Shown: positions 15,101-25,100 of the stretch, piece after piece
Position numbering within the stretch: position 1 is the first letter of the stretch
How the letters are laid out: every line of letters begins with the position of its first letter
Assembly: GCA_964030475.1 (NCBI GenBank)
Contig: CAXIPT010000009.1
Span: 3,400,223 to 3,464,222, forward strand
Origin: Tethya wilhelma
Lineage: Eukaryota > Porifera > Demospongiae > Tethyida > Tethyidae
Direction: 5' to 3'
Length of the DNA stretch: 64,000 nucleotides
Program-made: the position numbers and the translations under genes
Notes under the pieces: generated by a model
What the model saw: only the letters and a program-made list of their open reading frames with translations
Databases searched by the model: none
What the model was told of the DNA's origin: nothing

Positions 15101-15987
15101 ATTAATTTTAATATAATAATTATAGGCTAAGAAGTACCAAAGGTGAAACTCAAACAACAAACCTTTCTGAAACACCTCGAGACACTACTACGATCAACCC
15201 TGGACCTGATACAGGAATAGAAACACCAAGATACGAAGTGATTCAAGTAAGATTAATTTATATTATTCACTATATTTGCATTTTTAACAGTTATACTGTG
15301 TCTTTTATAATCTGTTATGTTGTTTTTATTTGTTTATTAACATTATTGTATACACTAGTTAGCTGCCATTAATTTTTTACTGTAGAACAGGGCAGCTATT
15401 GTTGAGGAGCTATCATCAGATGACACGAGTGTTCATGAAGGTAAAACTGCTTGTAGTTAATGTTGGCTATCCATTAATTTTAATATAATAATTTTGTTAG
15501 TTTTCCTCCCAATACTTAGGATTAACCATGCATGCATAGTTATAATGCTCCAACTATTATGTCATATTGATTATGTGCATGTGCAGGTACTGGCATACAC
15601 AGAACTCCCAAGCTTGCATTTAAGGATGAAGCAGCAACGGTTACCCCAGACTCAGAAGAGTCATCTGAATATATAAAAATGGGTTCGGTTAAGCTGGAGT
15701 TAGCTAAAGTGAAAGCAGCTATCCCAAAGCAGTCACCTGAACATGTGGAAATGAATCAGATTAAGCTGGAGTTAGCTGAAGAGAATGAAGCAGCTATCCC
15801 AATGGAGTCACCTGAATATGCTAAAGTGAATAAGTTTAGGCTGGAGTTAGCTGAAGTTGAAATGACAGAGCCAACTGATGGTGGACAGGATGACAAGACA
15901 CCAGTGGGAGAGGAGACAAGGGGTTCTGATGGTAAGGAGGAGACAGAGGAAGATTGTGATGCTGATGTAGAAATTTCTCACGTTTAA
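179..15987 (+). CDS. Giant FN3-repeat transmembrane receptor (5' end outside the window)
   Basis: This is the 3' part of a cell-surface protein with 27 FN3 domains, one membrane helix and a cytoplasmic tail. Exons: 179-475, 592-882, 1011-1298, 1365-1655, 1928-2215, 2421-2711, 2972-3265, 3408-3695, 4175-4759, 4909-5202, 5672-5959, 6194-6427, 6510-6800, 7074-7415, 7652-7945, 8326-8610, 8980-9267, 9549-9839, 9928-10215, 10444-10737, 11230-11517, 11686-11973, 12314-12598, 12765-13061, 13390-13785, 14174-14371, 14578-14682, 14864-14981, 15126-15246, 15386-15440, 15587-15987. All FN3 exons are flanked by phase-1 introns and are multiples of three, the usual mark of domain shuffling. Domains show W-x-PP, an L-x-PY/PF-x-x-Y strand and a G-P-F/Y turn, with many N-glycosylation sequons. 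About 2,880 residues lie in the window; no signal peptide is seen, so the start is upstream. Introns are mostly 90-490 bp and AT-rich; apart from the elements listed separately I see nothing in them. Ligand unknown. Confidence 0.9.
4175..4759 (+). CDS. Double-domain FN3 exon of the receptor
   Basis: This single exon encodes two complete FN3 domains; the linker TPEDAPEAPPVT runs straight through where every neighbouring domain junction has a phase-1 intron. At 585 bp it is twice the usual 285-297 bp. The simplest reading is precise loss of one intron. Coordinates come from the AG before CTCCAAGCGG and the GT after GCAAGATG. Confidence 0.85.
6194..6427 (+). CDS. Shortened FN3 exon containing an unresolved base
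   Basis: The exon is 234 bp against about 290 bp in its neighbours. It begins like the others (APSVAPTNI) but jumps at the n at 6229 to NGRLRGYIVNVTERETG, so the B-C strand region with the W-x-PP motif is missing. The reading frame is kept across the n. Either about 55 bp were lost in assembly at the n or the domain is truly truncated. The 3' border (donor GTGTGT after 6427) is less certain than elsewhere. Confidence 0.6.
8326..8610 (+). CDS. FN3 exon with an internal perfect inverted repeat
   Basis: This is a normal-length FN3 exon (285 bp), but bases 8443-8465 and 8477-8499 are perfect reverse complements (23 bp, 11-base loop), followed at once by an n at 8500. The two arms encode RDVKFGM and VIPNLTS. 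The reading frame stays open, and downstream it returns to ordinary FN3 sequence (SFTGLEEYGTYDCNIAAAT). Part of the sequence may be a foldback artefact; see findings. Confidence 0.65.
12002..12212. repeat. MITE-like element with TACCGTATAGCGGG ends
   Basis: The left end TACCGTATAGCGGGAAATTT is matched at the right by the complement (GAAAATTTCCCACTATACGG). The interior is made of repeated AAATTTTCG-type words in both orientations. It fills the intron between receptor exons ending 11973 and starting 12314. Related copies lie at 33721-33881 and 55625-55833. The TA at the ends is compatible with a TA target-site duplication, as in Tc1/mariner-derived MITEs; that class is inference. Confidence 0.75.
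13390..13785 (+). CDS. Enlarged FN3 exon with an acidic insertion
   Basis: At 396 bp this exon is about 100 bp longer than its neighbours. The extra residues fall in the middle of the domain and include the acidic stretch FDDDEDETDF. The usual F-strand cysteine is absent (ENYVYSLSIYYEN). The next FN3 domain is also unusual: it is split by an intron into 14174-14371 and 14578-14682. Confidence 0.8.
14864..14981 (+). CDS. Transmembrane exon of the FN3 receptor
   Basis: After a short proline-rich juxtamembrane stretch (CPVPPDPVPVP) the exon encodes about 27 uninterrupted hydrophobic residues (SVLLITTILLAALCVVLLVV and onwards) ending VCVYTR. The next exon starts with basic residues (RLRSTK), giving a type I topology: FN3 domains outside, tail inside. 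The corresponding exon of the gene at 47684-50551 (49722-49878) has the same place in the exon order. Confidence 0.9.
15126..15987 (+). CDS. Cytoplasmic tail exons with tyrosine motifs
   Basis: Three exons (15126-15246, 15386-15440, 15587-15987) encode the tail. Visible candidate SH2-binding tyrosines are TPRYEVIQ in the first exon and SSEYIKMG, SPEYAKVN in the last. YIKM fits the YxxM consensus for the PI3-kinase p85 SH2 domain (established motif knowledge); its use here is inference. The last exon carries an internal repeat of the pattern SPE(Y/H)xxxN followed by KLELAE, and ends in an acidic stretch before the TAA at 15985-15987. A possible polyadenylation signal AATAAA is at 16286-16291. 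Confidence 0.85.
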
Positions 15988-17549
15988 TTGCCTACATGTT
16001 ATACTTTTGCTGATCTAAAACACTAAACTAATATTATTTTTTATAGTAGATCTATCATATTCAGAGTTTAGTCTACTAGCAGGCTACAGTTTTACTTTCT
16101 GTGCTAGTTAGTTTATGTGGGTCAAACTATAATTATTAACTATGATAATGCTCATACAAAATTTGATTTTCAAGGATAACACGTAAACCCAAGTTGTCAA
16201 ATTTTATCATAACTTATGCTACAACGGTGGTAATAATTGTGTGCATCAGCTGGAGGAATAGCAGCTCATAATAATTATATATTTGAATAAAATTAAAGAT
16301 AACACTAAATCAAAGAGTTGCCATTCCTATATATCTTCTTTTACATAATTATTATATCCAATGTTTGTTTTTATTACTTGTGTTATTCATATTCCCACAT
16401 ATGAAATTAATAGTCTACTTTTGTGATTCAATGGTATTCAAAGTATGTTATGTGAGTATAAGCATAGGTGGGTGTAACACAAAAAGGTCATCTGAGAGTT
16501 TATCAGGGCTGTTATACATAGCTACTTATAAGCTAAAGATGGCCACACCACTCCCTGACACTAAGGTATAACTGCGTATAGTTAATGCTGGCTATCAATT
16601 TAATATATTAATTTTGTTAATTTGTCTCCCAATACTTAGAATTAACCATATGCATGTATAGTTATAATGGTCCAACTATTATGTCATATTCATTACGTGT
16701 GCATGTTCAGGTACCGGTATACACAGAACTCCCAAGCTTGCATTTAAGGATGCAGCAGCAACCCCAGACTCAGAAGTGTCATCTGAATATATGGATATGC
16801 GTCAGGTTAAGCTGCAGTTGGCTGAAGTGAAAGCAGTAAAGTCACCTCAATATGCTAAAGTGAATCGCATTAAGCTGGAGTCAGCTAAAGTTGAAGTGAC
16901 AGAGCCAACTGATGGTGGACCGGGTGACAAGACACCAGCCAGAGAGGAGACAAAGAGTTGTGATGGTAAGGAGGAGACAGACGAAGATTGTGATGCTGAT
17001 GGAGAAATTTCTCACCTTTAATTGCCTGCATGTTATACTTTGCTGATCACTAAACTAACAATTTTTATAGTATATTTAAGATATATTCTAGTCTACTAGC
17101 AAGCTACAGTTTAAATTTTACGTATTTGCTTTTTGTGTAATTAGTTTAACTATTAGATAAATTATGATAATGCTCATGCAAAATTTGATTTTCAAAGATA
17201 ATAATTATTATGACACATAAACCCAAGTTGTCAAAAATTTATCATAACTTGCGCTACAATGGACTCTTTTTGGTGGTAATATCTATTGTGTGTATCAGCT
17301 GAAGGAATAACAGCTAGCTTGTGTATATATATTTAAATCCAATATTTGTTTTTTTATTACTTGTGTTATTCATATTCCCACATATGAAATTAATAGCCTA
17401 CTTTTGTAATTCAATGGTATTCAAAGTATGTTATGTGAGTATAAGCATAGGTGGGTGTAGCACAAAAAGGTCATCTGAGAGTTTATCAGGGCTGTTATAC
17501 ATAGCTACTTATAAGCTAAAGATGGCCACACCACTCCCTGACACTAAAC
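15441..17549 (+). repeat. Tandem duplication across a gene boundary
   Basis: About 15441-16560 is repeated as about 16561-17549. Each unit contains, in the same order, the last intron of the FN3 receptor, its terminal coding exon, the 3' flank and the first codons of the downstream TRAF-like gene. The unit junction is at about 16560-16566, where ATGGCCACACCACTCCCTGA (start at 16539) runs directly into receptor intron sequence. The second unit is somewhat shorter through small deletions. Confidence 0.85.
16711..17021 (+). CDS. Duplicate (possibly alternative) last exon of the FN3 receptor
   Basis: This is a second copy of the terminal tail exon, with its own splice acceptor (TTCAG at 16706-16710), the same phase (1) and an open frame to the TAA at 17019-17021. 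The protein parallels the first copy but has SSEYMDMRQ in place of SSEYIKMG; YMDM is an even better PI3-kinase p85 SH2 consensus. One repeat of the KLELAE block is missing. It can be used only if splicing skips the exon at 15587-15987, so it is either an alternative 3' exon or a relic. Confidence 0.6.
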
Positions 17550-18585
17550 AACAAAAAACTGGTTACAACTGTGAATTTGTGGCAAAGGCTCCTGATTCTG
17601 TTCAAACTGACTGCCCTGTATGTCTAGGAATTCTCAGAGATCCCTATCAAGCTCGTTGCTGTGGAAAGTGTTTCTGTTCTGCCTGTTACAAGCGTCTAAA
17701 GCTTGTCCAACTTGTAACAATCCTAACTTTGAAGCATTTGAGGACAAGAGAAAGAAACACGATATATCTCAGTTTAAGGTCTACTGCACTCATCGCAATC
17801 TGGGCTGTCAGTGGAATGGTGAGCTGGGTGAGCTAGATCGTCACTTGAATGAAGAGCCCAAACCAGGAGCTGAGAAAGAAGGCTGTGAGTTAACCAAAGT
17901 GAGTTGTCCTCACTGCCAAGAGAAGTTTGAACGCAAGTCACTCAACAGACACCCGTTCAAGGAGTGTCCAAGATGTCGAGTCAACTGCACAAACCATGGG
18001 AAGGGTTGCCATTGGAAAGGCGAGCTAGCTGATCTTGGTCTTCACCTTCAGACAGCCTGTATTGCTAACATGGTAGTTTGTCCAAACAAGTGTGGCGTAC
18101 AGATTCACTTTCAAGACGTTGATAGCCACATTGAGACAGAATGCCCAATGAGAATGGTTGAATGTATGTTTAAGCCTCTTGGGTGTGAAGTACAACTGCC
18201 TCACAAGGACATGTTAGCTCATATCAATGACGCTATCCACCTTCAAACATGTATGACACTTCTCATGGATAAAACTGGTTCACTGGAAGCAGAAAACACA
18301 GCCAAGATGGAGGAAATAGCCACATTGAGAGGGCTATCAGCAACACAGGTGGAAGAGATAGGAGAGTTGAAGGCAAATATCGAAAGGTTACAACAAGAGA
18401 AAGCATCCAGGACTGAAGTCGATCAGGTGCAACAGGCAAACACAGATTGTGTGAGAAAACAGATGAAAACTAAAGTGTCTTGGAAGTGGTTTATTTTTGC
18501 TATCTCAATGGCTTTCTTGATGCTTGCATTGCTTCTCCAGTATGCTGTCACACACAGCTCGACTCAACCTAGAGCCATTGCTTAG
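17522..18585 (+). CDS. RING-TRAF zinc finger-coiled coil-transmembrane segment
   Basis: This is the N-terminal part of the TRAF-like locus. After the frameshift near 17700 the frame runs open to 18585. It carries repeated CxxC...H...C fingers (for example VSCPHCQEKFERKSLNRH and VVCPNKCGVQIHFQDVDSH), a heptad-rich region around TAKMEEIATLRGLSATQVEE and a C-terminal membrane helix. In the RING the usual CCGxHFC is CCGKCFC: the zinc-binding histidine position holds cysteine. With a stop just after the helix this part could by itself be a membrane-anchored RING protein lacking MATH. Ordinary TRAFs are soluble, so the helix is unusual. Confidence 0.6.
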
Positions 18586-21179
18586 AATGACACGACAAGT
18601 AACCACACATACTCAGACAGTGAACTTCTTCAAGGTCTGTATCAAGAGCTTATAATCACTCTCAACAAATGCTTTGTGGTTGCTTGAATGAATGTAACAA
18701 AAATATTACCAAACTTCGGCAAGAAATTAGCACAATTGCCAACTCGGCACCTGTTGCATTTAATCTTTCATACATCCAGGAAGGATTCTCAGTCACTGAT
18801 TTTATTGTAACAGAGTTTATGACAAAGAAATACGAGCAAAAAGACGGTGAAGAGAACTGGTTCCGACAACCACTGTTTTCAGAGTCATATCATGAAAGAT
18901 ACAACAACTTCATACTGTTCATTTACACACAAGAATGGAAAGACAACCAAGGAGCTCATCTATCGATAGGGTTTGAAAGAGTTGTAGGAGATCGCAACAA
19001 TGAGTTAGACTGGCCAGTAACTACTATAGCACACATACAGATGTTAAATCATCTAGGAGACCACAGCCATCATCACATTTCTACCGTTGATAAGTGGACT
19101 GCACTTATGGCATCAGTAAAATTTTACCAGAGTGGGGAAGTTACAACTTACTTCAAGTTTAACGAAACTTGGACTCAATACAGAGAAAAAGACTCACTAT
19201 TTGAAAAATGACTGTCTAAAATTTCGAGTTTACTTCAAAGTTAACACAAGTCTTGATGTTCCAAATCCGGCCACAAGTCAAATGCTGGATAATGACAACA
19301 GCAAGAAAAAGGATTCTACTGATCAGTACGTGAATCAAGTTGACAAAACTGACAGCAAGCAAAAACCAAGTACTAATAGCGAAGATGCTACCAACAAACC
19401 TTCCAATACTCTTCCATACATCCGTCAAGGATTCTCTGTCCACAATTTCACTCTCACAGAGTTCAAAATGTGTCAGGAACAAGGTGGTAACGGAGACCGG
19501 TATAGTGATCTATTCTACTCTCATCCTGGAGGATATGAGTTCCAACTCAATGTCTGTACCAATGGTGCATATGTTGACCACAATGAGTATCTTATGGTTT
19601 ATTTTAGGCTTTTGGCTAGTGATCACAATGATAAGTTACCCTAGGCCCTGGCCAGTCTCCATATATACAACAGCACATGTGCAGCTGTTGAACCAGCTGG
19701 GAGACCACAGCCATCATGAGAAGACTAGCACTGAAGAGTGGGATAAGAGTTGGCGAGGTGCCCATAGAGGGAAAATACAACAGTTCTTCAAGATCAGTGA
19801 ACTTGGACTCAACACTAAGAAGAACACTCAGTACTTGAAAGACGACTGCCTCAAATTTCGAGTCTACTTTAAAGTTAACGAGAGTAAAGTGTCCAATAAG
19901 CCAAATGACAGCAAGAAAATAGATTCTAATGCTACAGTAACTGATCAGAACCCAAAACAAGTCAACAAAACTGATCATGAGAGTAAAGAACAAAGTTCTG
20001 ATGGTAATGTTCACACTGACACAAGTCAAGTGTCTAGCGAGGAAAAACCGAGTGTCAGTAGTGAAAACACCACCAAACTTTACAGTCATATTCTTCAGTA
20101 CATCCGCCAAGGATACTCTGTCCACGATTTCACTCTCACTGAGTTCAGGAGACATCAGAAGAAAGGTAGTTATGGGGATTGGTTCAGTGAACCATTTAAC
20201 TCCCATCCAGGAGGATATTGGTTTGAACTTAATGTTGAAACTAATGGATTCGATCAATTCCGTGGAGAGTATATGAGTATATGTTTCAAATCATGCCTCG
20301 ATAATATGTTACGTAAAAAGTTAACCTGGCCTGTCTCTATAACAGCACATGTACAGCTGTTGAACCAGCTGGGAGACCACAGCCATATTGAAAAGACTAG
20401 CACTGGAAAGTGGGATAGGAGAGTTTGGTTTGGAGGGAGAATTGTTAAGTTTTTCAAGCTCAGCAAACTTGATCTTGATGCTAAGAAAGAGATTCAGTAT
20501 TTGAAAGATGATTCGCTCAAATTTAGAGTCTACTTCAAAGTAGTTACCAAAACTGATAGCAAAGTGAAACATATTGATCTAAATGCTAACAATGGCACCA
20601 GTCAAGGGTCTAACATGCAAAAGCCAAGCACCAAAGGCAAGAAAAAAACAAAATTTCAACAACAAAAAACAAAGGGAAAAAGTTCCAATCAAGACTACAT
20701 TAAGCAAGGATTTACCGAACATAATTTCACTCTAGCTGATTTCAAGAAGCACCAAGCAAAAGGTTTTTATGGAGACTGGTACAGTAAGCAGTTCTACTGC
20801 TTGTCTGCTGCTCGAGAATTTTACTACTTTGAACTCAATGTTTGCACAAAAGGAGATGCTGGAGCCAATACACATGGAATTTACTTGTCAGTGTGGTTTT
20901 TGCTATCAGATGTGTATTATCAGAGTGATCGTAATCTAGCCTGGCCTATCTCAATGACAGCACATGTACAACTGTTGAACCAACTGGAAGACCGCACTGA
21001 ACCATCACGAAGGGACCAGCACTGATGTGTGGGAGAAGTATTACCATAATCACGGTGGGAGAATAGCTGAGTTTTTTAAGATCAGTGAACTTGGACTCAA
21101 TACTGAAAAGAACACACAGTATTTGAAAGATGATACACTCAAACTTCGAGTCTACTGCAAAGTTACACCAGCAAATTAA
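17522..21179 (+). pseudogene. TRAF-like RING / zinc finger / TM / MATH locus with frameshifts
   Basis: This is an intronless TRAF-type locus. It starts MATPLPDTKQQKTGYNCEF at 17522, followed by a RING (CPVC ... CCGKCFCSAC ... CPTC). The RING crosses a frameshift near 17700. TRAF-type zinc fingers follow (about 17790-18230), then a coiled coil, then a hydrophobic helix (WFIFAISMAFLMLALLL). A stop lies at 18583-18585. Four MATH-like domains follow at about 18770-19230, 19416-19885, 20100-20540 and 20695-21170, each with the signature YIxQGF-x-F-x-(L/V)-T-(E/D)-F and WPVS-x-x-A-H-x-Q-(L/M)-LN. Further frame changes fall near 19160, 19640 and 21000; the last MATH ends at the TAA 21177-21179. TRAFs link receptors to NF-kB and MAPK signalling through E3 ligase activity. 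Five breaks suggest a pseudogene; sequencing errors or two separate genes (17522-18585 and the MATH array) are alternatives. Confidence 0.7.
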
Positions 21180-21540
21180 ATACACTGTCATATATATATA
21201 ATTATGACAATGAATCACTAATTTTTGAATTGTATAGGTACATGTAGTTGAATTTAAATAGAGAATGTTACAGTGTCTGCAATGACATCCAACTAAAGTC
21301 GTTTACACAGTTAGGAATGCTTCAAGCAGTAAACCTGTGAAGGAATTCAATTATATATAGGAGCTGGTTTACATGCGTGGAGGTTGCCCAGCATGCAGTA
21401 TATTAATAGATTAAATTTTGTTACTCTTATATTCAGATTATTTAATATTATGTTAATTGATAAAGTGTATACAAAAGTGTAATGTTAATTCAGTTTTGTT
21501 CACATAAATTGTGCTGAAAATTCTTTTGGACAAACAGCAA
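21180..21540. other. Intergenic stretch
   Basis: AT-rich sequence between the MATH array and the repeat at 21541. I see no open frame with family features and no recognisable RNA gene. Confidence 0.5.
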
Positions 21541-22576
21541 CTATAATATATTACAAGTAGCAAAAATTTCAAAAAAATAAGCAGTGTAGGAATGGGCAGT
21601 GCTGTAAAAAGTATTGGAACAAGGCATGTCTCAATTTCGGGCACATGACTACTTCATTTTCATTTTTGATCCCTCAATTATTGTCATAAATGGATCCAGA
21701 ATTATCAGTTTATCAGCTGAGCAACAGTATCACATACTAATGGTTCAAATTCCTGCTAATCTTATCACTTGGCTAAATAGTGGAATGAAGAATAGCAGGC
21801 ACGATTAGATTACATTGGTCAAGACTTGAACACAAAAAAAAATGAAGTAGTCATGTGCCCGAAATTGAGACATGCCTTGTTCCAATACTTTTTACAGCAC
21901 TGCCCATTCCTACACTGCTTATTTTTTTGAAATTTTTGCTACTTGTTCATTTACTTTTTTCAACACTACAGTGTGAAGACTGTTAGAGACTGGTTAGTCT
22001 CTACAAAAAGCTTGAGTAGCAGCTACATACATTTTTGTAATGTTAGAGTAACTATAATGCACATGCGCATTCAATGCCACGTGGATAGATAATGAATGAC
22101 CTTTGAACTCTACCTGCAGGAAGATTGCTACGTTGAAGTACATGAATTTATATGCTATGTTTCAAAGCTTACTAGTTTTTGTTTAGTCTCATTTGTGATG
22201 AAAACGAGTATCAAGGAACGCAGTTCCCTTGAAATGGACTTACCTGGTGCTGTCAAAGTTGGCTCCACACTCTCTGGTTCTCTGGAAACCGTGTTCAAGT
22301 AAGTCAGTTAGTACGTACGTAAGTAAGTACGTTAGGAGAACAAAAATGGCACTGTTGTGGCTTCCCACTAGCGCTCTCTACGAGTTCCCAGGGAAGTTTC
22401 TGTGAGTTTCAGGCCTTGCATGCAGTTGGTAATCTGTTGGGGAGAGCTTTTGAGCAAGTTTGAGGGCTTAACTTTGTTTTGTTAGATTTTTTTGGTGATA
22501 AACATTTTGTATTGGGTCTATGAGACATGTGGCCCATTCCTACTAGTCTATACGTAGATACTACCGTACGTATGAT
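21541..22576 (+). repeat. Dispersed 0.7-1 kb repeat, copy 1 (with long inverted arms)
   Basis: Arms at about 21545-21655 and 21838-21950 are long near-perfect reverse complements containing GTAGGAATGGGCAGTGCTGT. They are followed by a tail that ends in GGCCCATTCCTAC and ACCGTACGTATGATATTATA. The tail contains GGTTAGTCTCTAC, CATGCGCATTC and CCACGTGG. Parallel copies lie at 28310-29062, 44161-44832 and, on the minus strand and split by another element, 52870-53217 plus 54458-54910; a lone arm lies at 61808-61905. I find no long protein in it, so it is non-autonomous. Confidence 0.75.
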
Positions 22577-22658
22577 ATTATACAAAAACTATAGCCTAGC
22601 TAAAAAAAATATGGTAGATATAACAACAACAACAACAAAAAACAATTAATCAGCATTA

Positions 22659-25100
22659 TTATTTTTGGGCAACAATAGCAGACAAGTTGGGATGGAATGG
22701 TTTCACAGCTTCAGCTAGAGTTTTCCAAATCCTTGATGAATCGTAATCAACTTGGTTCAGCCATGTACGAAGCATTTGCCTGAGGCAACTTTTCGATCCA
22801 GAAAAATCTCTAGCAATGGTTTCCAGTTCTCCATCTGAGATATCCAGCAGTGTTCCAATATTGTCCCATTGACTTGCTAAAGGCAATAGTAACTTGAACA
22901 TCTCAGGAAGATGATGGGTTGGATGTAGCCCAGGTAGTGGGGTTGGGTCAGAGGGTACTGAATGAGATGGGCCAAACCAAACTATACAGTCTGGAGGGAG
23001 AGTGAAGCACTTCTGAGTTTGTGAACAATGTAATTTTGAAGGCTTTCCTTTGTGCCAGCTCATCTTTGAAGTGTGAGGATCTTCAAAGTTTTGTTCACAG
23101 TGACAGTCAAAGGTTAAAGAATGTTTTGCGTCGGACAAGTAGTTCATATCGGCAGTTACTTTTGTAATTCCTTTTTCCACTGATTCTCTGACATCAGTGC
23201 AAATTTCTTCAAGTCTGCAGCTTCTTTCTTTTGACTTAATGTGAGGGTTTGGTAGGCATATGATTTTGATGCTTGTGGGTCGAATTTTGACAATGATTGA
23301 ATCAAAATCAGGTCCTACAACCAGTGATACCTGATCTCTAAAAATCTCTTCTGTCTGGAGATTCCAACTTAACTCACTCTCCATCTCGTTTGTAATGAGG
23401 TATGTGATGAGAGCTCCAGAGAGACCTTTAGGGCAGTAGCCACATTTGAATGTGATCACCAGAGGAGAGACTTGCAACTCATGCTGACTCTCAGGCTTGA
23501 TAATCTGTGTGGTTGTTTTGGCATGAGCTAGAACACACGGGATGAAGTATTGGGTGTCACCATCGGATGTTTGAAAAGGTGCCACAATTCGTAACTTTTG
23601 CAGAAGCTTCAACAAATGACTTTGTGTGAGAAGGGTGTTTGAGTCACCACTGATCCTCTCGAAATCTCTCAGAGAGAAAATTCCTTTATTCTTGAACTCA
23701 TCAGTGGGAAACTTTCCGACATTTTCAAAAGTGAATGTTCGTACAATGAGCTCAGTCACTTTGTCGAAAAGGACTTGTGGATCTTTGACAACAATATCGC
23801 CCAGCTCTTCATCAGGAAAGTAACGAATGACTCCCAGCTTGGTATGAAGAAAATGTAGAGCCTCTTTGAGCTCCTCTCTCTCTGTGATTCCACACTGTTG
23901 AGCGACAGAAAAGCACTCGTCAAAGCTAATGATGCGATCTTTTAGGGAACGGATCACGAGACTAAAGATGAGCCAGTGAGAAGGAGAGCTTGTTTTGAAT
24001 TCTCCTCGCTGTACAAGCTTTTCCACAGCCACTCGTATCTCCTTGAAGTCAGTCTCATCTTGAGAGAGGTTGTTGACGGTGAAAATGAGTTGATTTGGAG
24101 AGGCAAACTCGATCAAACCATCTCGATAGTGGGAAGTGGCTTTGATGACTTCCTGCAGATGTTGGTCAATCTTTCTTATGTCCTCACTGGCTGTAGCAGG
24201 ATCCAGCATGTCTTTGTGAGTACCCACTAGGAACACTTTAGGTCGAATGGGAACTGTGTGTTTCTGGAGACCCTTGTAGACAAATGTACCCATGGAGGAA
24301 ATGCTAGCAAGGGACTGAAGGATAGCCTCCAGCAAGGTGAGAGTTGACTCGTAAGGCTCGGATTTGTTTCCATTTGGAAGCTGGTACTGGATGGTGAATA
24401 CCTTATTGAGGTCTTGGTTTAGTCGAAAGGTGATGAAGAACACTGAAGGACCCGATACGAGAAGTGGTAGGAGATCTTGAAACTCCATTTGTCCACCTGT
24501 GTCAGTGAGGTAGAGAGACCACGAGCTTTCCATGTACTCAATGAAATCCTTTTCATTTGCAATAGAGCTAAGGATTTCAATAGGAGACTTGAAACCTTCA
24601 GGAAAGGAAACTGGAGTTAGTGTTGCAGTTTTTGTTGGATGTGGTGAAGAAGATTGCTCCACTTCTGGTTGAGGAATAGCAGAAGTCGGCTTGTCAGTAT
24701 TGTCCATAGATGCTGTTGTTGGTAAAATGTTTATCTCCTGAGCAGGAACTGGACCAGGTGCAATTTTTTGGGGATCTGTAGACTTGGAAATGAAGTGTGA
24801 GATTCGTAGCATCAAGTGAAGTGCCTCAGTGTTGTAGGTGAGCTTGAACCAGATGGAGTCTGTCACACTGAGAGGGATGGAATAGGACTGTCTCACTTGG
24901 ATGTGAACTGGCTCCTCAGCGACTCCAGTGCTTGGTGTGGGTGATGATAGTGGTCCTTCACCTGTGAGGCGTTTGATGAGGGAGCTCTTCCCAGAGCGTG
25001 CAGGACCAAGGTAGACCCCCTGCAGTATGGTGTGATCCAGCTTTCCTTTCTTCTTCATCGCTTGCTTTACAGCTTCCAAATGATTTTCACTAGCATCATC
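22659..25100 (-). CDS. Roc-COR-Death exon of paralogue A
   Basis: One 2.4-kb exon. Counting from the internal Met at 25079, the G1 P-loop GPARSGKS is at residues 25-32, G3 DTGGQ at 193-197 and G4 THKD at 287-290. A Pro/Ser/Thr-rich stretch (about 100-162) lies between G1 and G3, making that spacing far longer than in ordinary Roc domains. COR follows (HFLHTKLGVIRYFPDEELGD; YFIPCVLAHAK), then a Cys/His-rich segment, then a Death domain (LPEMFKLLLPLASQWDNIG; SCLRQMLRTWLNQ). The P-loop Lys and Ser are present, so nucleotide binding looks intact. The order Roc-COR-Death is shared with DAPK1, but ankyrin repeats are absent. Confidence 0.9.
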   Translation of the reverse strand, partial: DDASENHLEAVKQAMKKKGKLDHTILQGVYLGPARSGKSSLIKRLTGEGPLSSPTPSTGVAEEPVHIQVRQSYSIPLSVTDSIWFKLTYNTEALHLMLRISHFISKSTDPQKIAPGPVPAQEINILPTTASMDNTDKPTSAIPQPEVEQSSSPHPTKTATLTPVSFPEGFKSPIEILSSIANEKDFIEYMESSWSLYLTDTGGQMEFQDLLPLLVSGPSVFFITFRLNQDLNKVFTIQYQLPNGNKSEPYESTLTLLEAILQSLASISSMGTFVYKGLQKHTVPIRPKVFLVGTHKDMLDPATASEDIRKIDQHLQEVIKATSHYRDGLIEFASPNQLIFTVNNLSQDETDFKEIRVAVEKLVQRGEFKTSSPSHWLIFSLVIRSLKDRIISFDECFSVAQQCGITEREELKEALHFLHTKLGVIRYFPDEELGDIVVKDPQVLFDKVTELIVRTFTFENVGKFPTDEFKNKGIFSLRDFERISGDSNTLLTQSHLLKLLQKLRIVAPFQTSDGDTQYFIPCVLAHAKTTTQIIKPESQHELQVSPLVITFKCGYCPKGLSGALITYLITNEMESELSWNLQTEEIFRDQVSLVVGPDFDSIIVKIRPTSIKIICLPNPHIKSKERSCRLEEICTDVRESVEKGITKVTADMNYLSDAKHSLTFDCHCEQNFEDPHTSKMSWHKGKPSKLHCSQTQKCFTLPPDCIVWFGPSHSVPSDPTPLPGLHPTHHLPEMFKLLLPLASQWDNIGTLLDISDGELETIARDFSGSKSCLRQMLRTWLNQVDYDSSRIWKTLAEAVKPFHPNLSAIVAQK

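Noticed and set aside
16365..16571. Short frame ending in MATPLPDTKV
   Set aside because: It is the duplicated 3' flank plus the first codons of the TRAF-like gene cut by the duplication junction; not a gene.
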